Under the pieces are notes generated by a model. The model searched no databases, had not been told where the DNA came from, and was given only the letters and a program-made list of their open reading frames with translations. From assembly GCA_965203375.1 (NCBI GenBank), contig OZ241886.1, positions 868,001 through 932,000 of the forward strand: a stretch of 64,000 nucleotides of DNA. The letters are read 5' to 3'. Made by a program: the position numbers and the translations under genes. The stretch comes from CATQHS01 sp965203375. Its GTDB lineage: Bacteria > Actinomycetota > Acidimicrobiia > Acidimicrobiales > Aldehydirespiratoraceae. Below, in pieces: positions 1 to 7,885 of this stretch (positions are counted from its first letter, which is position 1; each line of letters starts with the position of its first letter).

Positions 1-56
1 GGAAGAGCGCCCGGCTTCTAACCGGGGGGTTGGGGGTTCGAGTCCTCCCGGGCGGG
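1..56 (+). tRNA. tRNA-Arg(UCU), 5' end cut off by the window edge
   Basis: Anticodon stem-loop with loop CTTCTAA (anticodon TCT), T-loop TTCGAGT and 3' acceptor strand are visible; the 5' acceptor strand and part of the D-arm lie outside the window. A CCA follows the discriminator G directly at 57-59. First member of an eleven-gene tRNA array. Confidence 0.88.
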
Positions 57-86
57 CCAAGACACGGGTCAAACAAGCGAGTTCTC

Positions 87-161
87 ATGGTCGTAGCTCA
101 ATTGGTAGAGAGCGCCGGTCTCCAAAACCGGAAGATGCGGGTTCGAGTCCCGCCGGCCATG
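87..161 (+). tRNA. tRNA-Trp(CCA)
   Basis: Seven-base-pair acceptor stem ATGGTCG/CGGCCAT with one G-U pair, anticodon CCA in loop TCTCCAAAA and T-loop TTCGAGT. Single tryptophan isoacceptor in this cluster. Confidence 0.9.
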
Positions 162-165
162 CAAT

Positions 166-236
166 AGGGGTGTCGTCTAACGGCAAGACGCCGGGTTTTG
201 GTCCCGGAGACGAGGGTTCGACTCCTTCCACCCCTG
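166..236 (+). tRNA. tRNA-Gln(UUG)
   Basis: Acceptor stem AGGGGTG/CACCCCT, anticodon TTG in loop TTTTGGT, T-loop TTCGACT, discriminator G followed by an encoded CCA at 237-239. Confidence 0.92.
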
Positions 237-247
237 CCAAGCCATCA

Positions 248-322
248 CAGGGTGTAGCTCAGTTGGGAAAGAGTGCCTGCCTTGGAAGCAGGAGGCCGCC
301 GGTTCAAATCCGGCCACCCTGA
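248..322 (+). tRNA. tRNA-Pro(UGG)
   Basis: Acceptor stem CAGGGTG/CACCCTG with an opening C-G pair and discriminator A, both usual for proline tRNAs. Anticodon loop CTTGGAA gives TGG. T-stem GCCGG/CCGGC with loop TTCAAAT. Confidence 0.88.
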
Positions 323-340
323 CCGCAAACAAGCATCCGA

Positions 341-412
341 TCCGCGGTAGTTCAATTGGCAGAACACCTGGCTGTTAACCAGGTGATGCAGGTTCGAGCC
401 CTGCCCGCGGAG
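341..412 (+). tRNA. tRNA-Asn(GUU)
   Basis: Acceptor stem TCCGCGG/CCGCGGA, anticodon GTT in loop CTGTTAACC, T-stem GCAGG/CCTGC, discriminator G. Confidence 0.93.
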
Positions 413-428
413 CAGCCCAACCTGTCAA

Positions 429-500
429 GCCCCATTGGTGTAATGGCAACATGCGACCCTTTCAAGGTCGAGTAGAGGGGTTCGATTCCCCCATGGGGTG
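429..500 (+). tRNA. tRNA-Glu(UUC)
   Basis: Acceptor stem GCCCCAT/ATGGGGT, anticodon TTC in loop CTTTCAAGG, T-loop TTCGATT, discriminator G and encoded CCA at 501-503. The outermost T-stem pair (476/492) is an A-C mismatch. Confidence 0.9.
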
Positions 501-503
501 CCA

Positions 504-574
504 GCCGGCGTAGCTCAACGGCAGAGCTGCCGCCTTGTAAGCGGCAGATGCGGGTTCGACTCCCGCCGCCGGCT
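504..574 (+). tRNA. tRNA-Thr(UGU)
   Basis: Acceptor stem GCCGGCG/CGCCGGC, anticodon TGT in loop CTTGTAA, T-stem GCGGG/CCCGC with loop TTCGACT. It begins directly after the CCA of the glutamate tRNA, suggesting processing from one polycistronic precursor. Confidence 0.93.
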
Positions 575-592
575 CAGCAACTCTTTGACCCT

Positions 593-663
593 GCCGCATT
601 GGTGAAATGGGATCACATCTCCCTGTCGAGGAGAAGTCAGGGGTTCGATTCCCCTATGCGGTG
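593..663 (+). tRNA. tRNA-Asp(GUC)
   Basis: Acceptor stem GCCGCAT/ATGCGGT, anticodon GTC in loop CTGTCGA with stem TCTCC/GGAGA, T-stem AGGGG/CCCCT, discriminator G. Confidence 0.92.
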
Positions 664-680
664 CAGCGGACCGTCATTCT

Positions 681-753
681 GCGCTCGTAGCTCAGCGGAC
701 AGAGCACCGGCTTGCGGAGCCGGGGGCCGTGGGTTCGATCCCCACCGGGCGCT
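681..753 (+). tRNA. tRNA-Arg with GCG anticodon
   Basis: Well-formed cloverleaf: acceptor stem GCGCTCG/CGGGCGC, anticodon stem CCGGC/GCCGG enclosing TTGCGGA, so the anticodon is GCG, reading CGC. Bacteria usually read CGN with an A34 (inosine) tRNA-Arg(ACG), so a G34 version is uncommon. The discriminator base is T, also unusual for arginine. Identity is read from the anticodon only. Confidence 0.8.
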
Positions 754-765
754 CCGACACGACAC

Positions 766-852
766 GCGGGCGTGGCGGAACTAGGCAGACGCGCCGGGCT
801 TAAACCCCGGTGGGCCGAGAGGCCCGTGAGGGTTCGATCCCCTCCGCCCGCA
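766..852 (+). tRNA. tRNA-Leu(UAA)
   Basis: Class II tRNA with a long variable arm (GGGCCGAGAGGCCC). Acceptor stem GCGGGCG/CGCCCGC, anticodon TAA in loop CTTAAAC, T-stem GAGGG/CCCTC, discriminator A. Confidence 0.93.
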
Positions 853-915
853 CAAGCAGCCCATCTGGTGCTGCTCCGGCCGCGGCCACGGGTGTTGCAT
901 CCCATGACGCGTCAA

Positions 916-987
916 GCGCTTCTAGCTCAACTGGCAGAGCCCCGGTCTCTTAAACCGGTAGTCCGGGTTCGATCCCCGGGGGGCGCA
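916..987 (+). tRNA. tRNA-Lys(CUU)
   Basis: Acceptor stem GCGCTTC/GGGGCGC with two G-U pairs, anticodon CTT in loop CTCTTAA, T-stem CCGGG/CCCGG, discriminator A. Last member of the array. Confidence 0.9.
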
Positions 988-1086
988 CCGCCAACACAAC
1001 CGACCGGACCGGTGTCGGCCGCGGCGCAAGTTGTCGAATCCGGCGCGGTCTAATCGCACAAACAAACCGAGTGGGAGGTGAGCCAC

Positions 1087-1596
1087 ATGTCCGTGTTGCT
1101 GCTCAACGCGTCGTTCGAGCCCTTGTCTGTGATCACGGCGCGGCGCGCCCTCGTTCTGGTCTTGGCGGGCAAGGCCGAGATGGTCGAAGGGTCCGGCGAC
1201 GAGGTCCGATCGGCGTCGGCGTCGCATCCCGTTCCCGCTGTGGTGCGGCTGCGGAGCATGGTCAAACTCCCGTTCCGCCGGGCCGTGCCGCTCAATCGCC
1301 GCACGCTCCGCGCCCGGGACGGCGGACGGTGCCAAGTGGCGGGCTGCCATCGGGCGGGCGCAACCGTGGACCATCTGGTGCCCAGATCCCGTGGCGGCGG
1401 CCACACATGGGAGAACACGGTGCTGATGTGCCAACAGCACAACCGGATTAAGCGGGACCGCTTGATCTCTGAGCTCGGGTGGAGCCTGAAAGCCGAGCCG
1501 CGTGCGCCCCGAGGCCCGTGGTTGGTGCTGCGCTACCCGCACCAGGCCGAAGCGATGCCCGCGGCGTGGGTGCCCTACGTGGGAGCCGCTGCGTAA
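1087..1596 (+). CDS. HNH endonuclease family protein
   Basis: 169-residue protein. The C-terminal half carries the HNH fold: cysteines in CQVAGC, the VDHLVPRSRGG core with the catalytic-type His, then WENTVLMCQQHNRIK with the second Cys and the final His/Asn. Small HNH proteins of this kind are widespread in actinobacteria and their role (repair nuclease, perhaps) is not established. ATG 1087 is chosen because GGAGG lies at 1073-1077; an in-frame GTG at 1078 would overlap that site. It follows the tRNA array and converges with the helicase gene, ending 3 bp from it. Confidence 0.85.
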   Translation: MSVLLLNASFEPLSVITARRALVLVLAGKAEMVEGSGDEVRSASASHPVPAVVRLRSMVKLPFRRAVPLNRRTLRARDGGRCQVAGCHRAGATVDHLVPRSRGGGHTWENTVLMCQQHNRIKRDRLISELGWSLKAEPRAPRGPWLVLRYPHQAEAMPAAWVPYVGAAA

Positions 1597-1599
1597 CGG

Positions 1600-4500
1600 C
1601 TACGAGGGGCGGCGGTCGATGACGGAGGCGACGGCGGCCAGGATCTCGTCTCCGTAGCTCTCCAGCCGGGACGGGCCGATGCCGGGCACGGCTGCGAGCT
1701 GCCCGAGAGTCTGGGGCTCGGCGGCGGCGATGGCGGTCATGGTCTTGTTGTCGAACACGACGTAGGCGGGCACGCCGTCGGAGCGCGCCCGCTCCAGCCG
1801 CCAGGCCCGCAGGGCCTCGACGATGGCTTCGTCGGCTTTGACCTCGCTGGCGGCGGCCGCGGCCGAACGGATGGGGGCGTCCCGTCGGGCCCCTTGGGGG
1901 TCGCGCCGGGCCGATGGCTTCGGGCTGGACCAGTCGACTGGGGGCTCCGCCTCGGCCTCCTCGGGGGGTCGGGCCTCGGCCAGCTCGTCGATGAACGGAG
2001 AGGGGCGGCGGGAGTCGGCCACCACGGTGACCGTTGCCGAGCACCTGGTGATCGCCACGTGGAACAGCCGCCGCTCCTCCTCCACGTCTTCGGCCAGGCT
2101 GTGCGGGAACAGGCCGTCGGATGCGTCGTACACCACCACATGGGGCCACTCCTGGCCCTTTACCCGATGCACCGTGGCCAGATGGACGCCCCGCCCGCCG
2201 CCGTCGCTGCCCGACTCGCCGTCGCGCCGCCCGCTACCGCCACCCTCTCCGTTTGACTCGTCGCCACCCCGCTCGCTACCGCTTCGTCGGTCACCACCGC
2301 CGCGGCCGCCCCGGTCGCCCCTGCCGCCCCGGCTGGCGGCGAGTTGCGAGCGGAGCCAGGGGGCGAAGTCTTCGGGGTCGGGGTGCAGGCGGGCCGCGTC
2401 CAGCAGGGCGGCCAAGTCGTCGCTGTGGGCGGAGCGGCTGGCGCCCCGGCCGCTCGAATCCAGGGCGGCCAGGGCCCGGCCCAGCCCGATCCGGTCGCGC
2501 ACGATGGCCAGCAGCTCGGCCGTCGCAGCCCCGGAGCGGGCCGCCTCCACCAGGCGCTCCACGTCGTCGGCGTAGTCCCTCACCCGCTGCTGGTCCTTGG
2601 GCTCGTTGAGCCGGTTGGCCAGCCGGCGCAGGCCGCCGAGGGTGGCTTGGTCGCTCATCCATTCCACGAACAGGGGGCGGATGCCCCGGGGCGGACGGCG
2701 GGCGGTGGCCTCGATGTCACGGCCGTCGAAGCCGGTCCCGCCGGCGGCGGCCAGCCTCAGCCAGGCCAGGGCGGCGGCCACGCCGGTGCGGTCGAACAGC
2801 GCCGGGCCCACCGTGGCCTCCACCGGAATCCGCCGGTGGGCCAGTTCGAGCTGAGGCCCCAGCAGGGTGACGTTCACCCGGGACAGCACCGCGATCTCCT
2901 CCGGCGCGGCCCCGGCCCCCACCAGCTCGGCCACCCGGTCGGCGCAGGCCGCGGTGGGGTTGTCGGCCTCGGACACCGCCAGCTCGCCGGGCTCGGCCTC
3001 CCGGCCCGGCCGGGCCCGGATCTGCTTGGGCACCCGGCGGCGGTTGTGGCTCAACAGGTTGGAGGCGGCCTCCACCGCCGAGGGCGGGCACCGGTAGTTG
3101 ATCTCCAGGCCGTGCGAGCCCGAGCCGGGCACGAAGCGGGCGAAGTCGATCAGCCAGGCCGGGGAGGCGCTGGCGAAGCCGTAGATGGTCTGGTCGTCGT
3201 CGCCCACCCCGTACAGGTCATAGGCCGGGGCGGACAGCAGCCGCACCAGCAGCAGATGGGCCGGAGTGAGGTCCTGGAACTCGTCCACCAGCAGCACCCG
3301 GCAGGCCCGCTGGGCGGTCCGGCGGGCCTCGGGGTCGGCCAGCAGCGTCTCGATGGCGGCCAGGATCTGCTCGTCGTAATCGACCTGGCCGTTGGACCGC
3401 AGCTCCAAGCGGTAGGCGTCGAACACCTGCGGGAACCCCTCCACCTCGCCCGCGAACGCCGACTGGACCTCGGCCGGGTTCCGCAGCCCGAGCCGGGCCG
3501 CGGTGAGAGCGTCGAGCCACGGGGCCAGCCGGTCCGACATGGCCCGGCGGCGCTGGCGGGGGATCAGGCTGTCGAGGATGTCGCGGGCCTCGGGCTCGGT
3601 GATGGTGGTCACCGACTGTTCCCGGCCATCGGGCCGCCGGAAGGGGCCGGCGCCGTTCACGATGGCCAGGGCCAGGCTGTTGAGGGTGCGGATCTGCAGG
3701 CCGGGCAGGTCCGCGGTCCGCTCCTCCATCTCGGCCCGGGCCCGCACGTTGAAGGCCACCAGGGTGACCGCTCCGGGCGGGAGGCCCCGCTCCCGCAGCA
3801 GGTGGCGGGCCCGCTCGGTGAGCACCCTGGTCTTGCCCGACCCGGCCGGGGCGATGATCCGGGCTCCGCCCCGGCGGTGGGCTACCGCGGCGAGCTGGTC
3901 TGGAGCCAGCTCCGCGTTCGGCGGGTCGGTCCCCAGCCGGGCCAGCGACCCCCGCTCCAAGGCGATGGCGGGCACCACCGCCGCGCCGGGTGCTCTTGAC
4001 TCCTCGGCTGATGTCCCCTCATCGGCAGGCTGCCGCGGAGGCTCGGATGGTGCCGCGCCGGGCGACCCTGACTCCTCGGCTGATGTCCCCTCATCGGCTG
4101 GCTGCTGTGGCGACACGGGTTGCGCCGCGCCGGGCGCTACCAGCTTCTCGGCGGGGATGGGCTCCAGCGGGCCGCCGTCGCAGAACGCGGGAGTGCCGTC
4201 GGGCAGCACAACGTCGGTGGGGCCGTCGGCCGCAGGTCGGGCCCCGGCGTCGATAGCTGCTTGGGCTAAGGGCCAGGGGTGGGCGGCGCTGGGCCGGGCG
4301 TCCACGCTGTTGGCAAAGACCAAATGAAGGAGCCGCTCGCCGGTCAGCTCGAAATCGGGACCCAACCTCCACAGCGGGCCAGTCGCTGGCGGATCGTCGG
4401 GCAGTTCGGCGGCCAGCTCGATGACCAGCCGCTCCCGTCTGGTCCAAGCCCTCTGCAGCCAGTCCACAAGGCTCTCGGTATCGGCCAGGGCGGTGAAGTC

Positions 4501-5004
4501 CACCGTCACCCTGGGTGCTTTCGCCCAGGGCTCCGGCACAGGCTGCCCCGGCTCGATCAGCACCGAGCGGCCCAGCCGGTCCGGCCCCGCCCACCGCGCC
4601 GCCCCCGACGGGTCCGACTGTGCCTCGGCCCGGTGGGCTGTGGACGGGTCCGGCTGGCGACCAGCCGGTGCTCCGGCATCACCCCGCCCCGACGCCGCGG
4701 CCCGATGGGCTGGTGGCGGGTCCGGCTGGGTTTCGGCTGCTTGCTCTGCGGGCGGCGGGTCCGGTCGGGACTTGGCTTCTTGTTCTGCGGGCGGGGGCGT
4801 TCGCGCCGCTCGGGTCCGGTTGTGGCTCGCCGTGATCATGCCGTCCCCTGATTGCTCAATGGGCAGAGGGGTTCGGAGCCGGTCGTGGCGGGCCCGCGGG
4901 AGCTGCATGTCGATGATCCGGGCCGTTGAGGTCTCATCGTGGCAGGCCCGTACCGCGGCCACGGTGGCGTGGGACTTACCGCAGTTGCCGCATTTGATGG
5001 CCAC
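1600..5004 (-). CDS. UvrD/Rep-family helicase with HRDC domain (UvrD2-like)
   Basis: Superfamily 1A 3'-5' DNA helicase. APAGSGKT (Walker A) lies near residue 386, DEFQDLTP (motif II) near 575, then GVGDDDQTIYGF, an NYRCP motif, TVHRVKGQEW and VAITR. The last 70 residues form an HRDC domain (YVVFDNKTM...VPGIGPSRLESYG), the layout of mycobacterial UvrD2. The N-terminal 380 residues are unusual: a small Cys/His cluster (KCGNCGKSH...CH), proline/alanine-rich repeats and a 24-residue direct repeat (QPADEGTSAEES, 72 bp apart). A glycine/arginine-rich insert of about 45 residues precedes motif V. GTG 5004 is preferred since it starts at the Cys cluster and leaves promoter room; ATG 5130 would overlap the divergent gene's start. 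Confidence 0.85.
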   Translation of the reverse strand: MAIKCGNCGKSHATVAAVRACHDETSTARIIDMQLPRARHDRLRTPLPIEQSGDGMITASHNRTRAARTPPPAEQEAKSRPDPPPAEQAAETQPDPPPAHRAAASGRGDAGAPAGRQPDPSTAHRAEAQSDPSGAARWAGPDRLGRSVLIEPGQPVPEPWAKAPRVTVDFTALADTESLVDWLQRAWTRRERLVIELAAELPDDPPATGPLWRLGPDFELTGERLLHLVFANSVDARPSAAHPWPLAQAAIDAGARPAADGPTDVVLPDGTPAFCDGGPLEPIPAEKLVAPGAAQPVSPQQPADEGTSAEESGSPGAAPSEPPRQPADEGTSAEESRAPGAAVVPAIALERGSLARLGTDPPNAELAPDQLAAVAHRRGGARIIAPAGSGKTRVLTERARHLLRERGLPPGAVTLVAFNVRARAEMEERTADLPGLQIRTLNSLALAIVNGAGPFRRPDGREQSVTTITEPEARDILDSLIPRQRRRAMSDRLAPWLDALTAARLGLRNPAEVQSAFAGEVEGFPQVFDAYRLELRSNGQVDYDEQILAAIETLLADPEARRTAQRACRVLLVDEFQDLTPAHLLLVRLLSAPAYDLYGVGDDDQTIYGFASASPAWLIDFARFVPGSGSHGLEINYRCPPSAVEAASNLLSHNRRRVPKQIRARPGREAEPGELAVSEADNPTAACADRVAELVGAGAAPEEIAVLSRVNVTLLGPQLELAHRRIPVEATVGPALFDRTGVAAALAWLRLAAAGGTGFDGRDIEATARRPPRGIRPLFVEWMSDQATLGGLRRLANRLNEPKDQQRVRDYADDVERLVEAARSGAATAELLAIVRDRIGLGRALAALDSSGRGASRSAHSDDLAALLDAARLHPDPEDFAPWLRSQLAASRGGRGDRGGRGGGDRRSGSERGGDESNGEGGGSGRRDGESGSDGGGRGVHLATVHRVKGQEWPHVVVYDASDGLFPHSLAEDVEEERRLFHVAITRCSATVTVVADSRRPSPFIDELAEARPPEEAEAEPPVDWSSPKPSARRDPQGARRDAPIRSAAAAASEVKADEAIVEALRAWRLERARSDGVPAYVVFDNKTMTAIAAAEPQTLGQLAAVPGIGPSRLESYGDEILAAVASVIDRRPS

Positions 5005-5146
5005 ATCCGCATCATGGCACCGTCGCCCGGCAAGGGCCGAGTTCCGTCTCCGCATCTTCGCCCGGCAAGGGCCGAGTCCGTCCGCGCCCGGCGGGACCGA
5101 AGCGGCCCGGGTGTCGTCGACCGGGCTCATGGGGCATGATCGCGCC

Positions 5147-6349
5147 GTGCATCTCGCTTACACCGAAGAGCAGGAGGCGCTGCGGGCCGAGTTGCGGGCC
5201 TACTACGGCGAGCTGCTCACCGACGAGGTGAAGGCCGCGCTGGCCGCCGAGCCCGGCGTCGGCCCCGTCCACCGGCGGATCGTCAATCGGATGGGGCTCG
5301 ACGGGTGGCTCACGGTGGGCTGGCCCGCCGAATACGGCGGACGGGGCTACTCCGCGGTCGAGCAGTTCATCTGCTTCGACGAGTCGGTGGCGCTGGGGGC
5401 GCCGGTGCCCATGCTCACCATCAACACCGTCGGCCCCACCATCATGGAATACGGCACCCCCGAACAGAAGGACTTCTTCCTGCCCCGCATCTCCAGGGGC
5501 GAGATCACCTTCTGCATCGGCTACTCCGAGCCCGACGCCGGCACCGACTTGGCCTCCCTGCAGACCCGGGCCGTCCGCGACGGCGACACCTACGTCATCA
5601 ACGGCCAGAAGACCTGGACCTCGCTGGCCTCCGACGCCGACTACATCTGGCTGGCCGCCCGCACCGACCCCGACGTGCCCAAGCACAAGGGCATCTCGCT
5701 GTTCTGCATCCCCATGGACACGCCCGGCATCACCACCGAGCCCCTCGACCTGCTGTCGGCCCATGACATCAACCACACCTTCTTCGACGACTGCCGGGTG
5801 CCGGCCGACTCGATGGTGGGCGACGAGAACCGGGGCTGGGGGCTGATCATCAGCCAGCTCAACCGGGAGCGAGTGACGCTGTGCTCGTCGGGGATGGTGT
5901 CCCGCCACCTCGACGACTGCATCGCCTGGGCCCGCACCGCCCGGCGGGCCGACGGCGCCAGGGTGATCGACGAGCCTTGGGTGCGGCGCAACCTGGCCGA
6001 GCTGCAGGCCCGGCTGGAGTTCCTGCGCCTGGCCAACTGGAAGGTGGCCTGGACGGTTGCGGCCCGCATCGACGGTGCCGAGCCCGACCTGCAGACCGTG
6101 TCGGACTTCGTGGCCGGGTCCTCGGCGGTGAAGGTGTTCGGCACCGAGTTCTTCATCGACGTCTTCCGCCGGCTCATGCAGGTGTACGGCCCCCGGTCCT
6201 GCGTGGTGGAGGGCCAGCCCGGCCATCTGGGCCGCCTCGAGAGCCTGTACCGGTCCACCATCATCTTGACCTTCGGGGGCGGCACCAACGAGATGCAGCG
6301 GGACTTGATCTCCCAGTTCGGCCTGGGCTACCCCCGGGCCGACCGGTAG
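5147..6349 (+). CDS. acyl-CoA dehydrogenase, first of a pair
   Basis: 400-residue flavoprotein of the acyl-CoA dehydrogenase family, introducing an alpha-beta double bond into acyl-CoA thioesters. Family marks: GWPAEYGGRGYS near the N-terminus, the FAD/substrate segment CIGYSEPDAGTDLASLQTRA, INGQKTWTS, and the C-terminal FGGGTNEMQRDLIS. Start taken at GTG 5147; ATG 5129 in the same frame is possible. Six bases separate it from the next dehydrogenase gene. Adjacent non-identical pairs of this type form heterotetramers in actinobacterial steroid side-chain degradation; the actual substrate is not readable. Confidence 0.85.
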   Translation: MHLAYTEEQEALRAELRAYYGELLTDEVKAALAAEPGVGPVHRRIVNRMGLDGWLTVGWPAEYGGRGYSAVEQFICFDESVALGAPVPMLTINTVGPTIMEYGTPEQKDFFLPRISRGEITFCIGYSEPDAGTDLASLQTRAVRDGDTYVINGQKTWTSLASDADYIWLAARTDPDVPKHKGISLFCIPMDTPGITTEPLDLLSAHDINHTFFDDCRVPADSMVGDENRGWGLIISQLNRERVTLCSSGMVSRHLDDCIAWARTARRADGARVIDEPWVRRNLAELQARLEFLRLANWKVAWTVAARIDGAEPDLQTVSDFVAGSSAVKVFGTEFFIDVFRRLMQVYGPRSCVVEGQPGHLGRLESLYRSTIILTFGGGTNEMQRDLISQFGLGYPRADR

Positions 6350-6355
6350 CGGGCG

Positions 6356-7651
6356 ATGGACTTCGAGATGTCCGAAGCCGACCGGACCGTGCGGGACCTG
6401 GCCGCCCAGGTGCTGGGCGACCTGTCCACCCACGAGCGGCTGGGCGAGCTGGGGCGCGAGGGCGACCGCATCGACCGAAAAGCCTGGGCCGCCCTGGCCT
6501 CCACCGGGGTGGTGGGGGCGGCGCTGCCCGAGGCCCATGGCGGGCTCGGCCTCGACTTCATGGCCCCGGCCCTGGCCCTGGAGCAGGCCGGCTATCACGC
6601 CTCGGTGGTGCCGCTGCTGTCGACGGCGGTCATGGGGGCCATGCCCATCGCCGCCTTCGGCACCCCCGAGCAGCAGGCCCGCTGGCTCCCCTCAATCGCC
6701 GACGGGTCGCTGCTCGCCTGCGCCGCCCTGCCCCTCGACCCCGCTGGCGCCTTAGCCGACGAAGCCGCCGGCGCTGAGGCCGCGGCCGGTGCCGGGGCCG
6801 AGACCGCCGACGGGGCAGTCGACAAGACCATGAGCGGCGCCGAGTCCGCCGACGGCGTTGGTACTCAGGCGGCGGGCGGCGTTGGAGCCTTGACCGACCG
6901 GTGGCTGACGGTGACGGCCCGCCCCGACGGACGCGGCGGCTGGACGCTTCACGGCGCCGTTGGGTTGGTGATCGGCGGCCTCGACGCCGGGCTGGCGTTG
7001 GTCCCGGCCCGCATCAACGGCGGCAGGGGTGACGGCGACGGCGGGATAGGCGTGTTCTGCGTGCCCGCCGACGCCGACGGGCTCCATGTCGAGCCGGTGG
7101 AGGTCACCACCGGCCGCATCGAGGCCCGCTTCGAGTTCGACGGCGCGGCCGTGAAGGCCGAGGACCTGCTCGGCGGCGGCGACGCAGGCGGCGCCGACGG
7201 CACCGAGATCGCCGACTTCATCGAGCTGCGGGCCAGCGTCGGGCTGTGCATGCTCATGACCGGCGCGGCCCGGGCCGCCATCGAGCTGGCCGCGGCCTAC
7301 ACCAAGCAGCGCCACCAGTTCGACCGGCCCATAGCCACCTTCCAGGCCGTGAGCCAGCGGGCCGGCGACTCCTACATCGACGCCGAGGCCATCGCCCTCA
7401 CCGCCTACCAGGCCGCCTGGCGGATCGCCGCCGGCCTCCCGGCCCGCCGAGAGGCGGCCATCGCCAAATACTGGGCCTCCGAGGGGGGCTTCCGGGTGGT
7501 CCACGCCGCCGTCCACGTCCACGGCGGGGTAGGCGTCGACCGGGACTACCCCCTGCACCGCCACTTCCTGCTGGCCCGCTGGGCCGAGCTAGCCCTGGGC
7601 AGCGCCGAAACCCAGCTCGCCACCCTCGGCCGCCTCCTCGCCGACGCCTAA
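6356..7651 (+). CDS. acyl-CoA dehydrogenase, second of a pair
   Basis: 431-residue divergent acyl-CoA dehydrogenase (MDFEMSEADRTVRDLAAQVLGDL start; ASVGLCMLMTGAARAAIELAAAY and a HVHGGVGVDRDYPLHRHF C-terminal helix). It lacks the clear GGTNE ending of its neighbour, as expected for the non-catalytic-type partner of a heteromeric enzyme (inference). A loop of about 55 residues (roughly 130-185) is made of Ala/Gly/Asp repeats such as ADGVGTQAAGGVGA, absent from normal family members. A 9-bp GC hairpin (7653-7676) follows. Confidence 0.82.
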   Translation: MDFEMSEADRTVRDLAAQVLGDLSTHERLGELGREGDRIDRKAWAALASTGVVGAALPEAHGGLGLDFMAPALALEQAGYHASVVPLLSTAVMGAMPIAAFGTPEQQARWLPSIADGSLLACAALPLDPAGALADEAAGAEAAAGAGAETADGAVDKTMSGAESADGVGTQAAGGVGALTDRWLTVTARPDGRGGWTLHGAVGLVIGGLDAGLALVPARINGGRGDGDGGIGVFCVPADADGLHVEPVEVTTGRIEARFEFDGAAVKAEDLLGGGDAGGADGTEIADFIELRASVGLCMLMTGAARAAIELAAAYTKQRHQFDRPIATFQAVSQRAGDSYIDAEAIALTAYQAAWRIAAGLPARREAAIAKYWASEGGFRVVHAAVHVHGGVGVDRDYPLHRHFLLARWAELALGSAETQLATLGRLLADA

Positions 7652-7652
7652 C

Positions 7653-7676
7653 CGCTTCGGGAAGCCGCCCGAAGCG
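7653..7676 (+). terminator. GC hairpin after the acyl-CoA dehydrogenase pair
   Basis: Perfect inverted repeat CGCTTCGGG / CCCGAAGCG with a 6-nt loop, 2 bp after the stop codon. There is no T tract, so it may be a weak terminator or a 3' end stabiliser. Confidence 0.4.
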
Positions 7677-7741
7677 AGGGCGACCGAACCAGTCCGCCCA
7701 GCAAGCGAGCCCGGCGCGAACGAGCCGAGCAGCCTGGAACG

Positions 7742-7795
7742 AGTTATGACATAATTGTTTTGGCCAATCCGCCAGAAAACAATTATGTCATAACT
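7742..7795 (+). promoter_or_regulatory. Perfect 20-bp palindrome, proximal operator candidate I
   Basis: AGTTATGACATAATTGTTTT at 7742-7761 is repeated as its exact reverse complement at 7776-7795, with a 14-nt spacer. It is AT-rich in a GC-rich region and lies upstream of the AlbA_2 gene. The arms contain TATGACATAAT, which could double as a -10 element. Confidence 0.75.
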
Positions 7796-7833
7796 TCCCG
7801 TTCAACTTGTGCGGGAGTTGCAGCGCAAGGGCC

Positions 7834-7885
7834 AGTTATGACATACTTGTTGAAACGGAATCAACCAAAAACAATTATGTCATAT
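7834..7885 (+). promoter_or_regulatory. Second, imperfect copy of the same palindrome
   Basis: AGTTATGACATACTTGTT (7834-7851) faces AAAACAATTATGTCATAT (7868-7885), reproducing candidate I with a few changes. The right arm overlaps the ATG at 7877 proposed as start of the downstream gene. Bound protein or RNA hairpin formation here could block translation or transcription. Four half-sites in 145 bp suggest a cooperative binding region. Confidence 0.65.
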
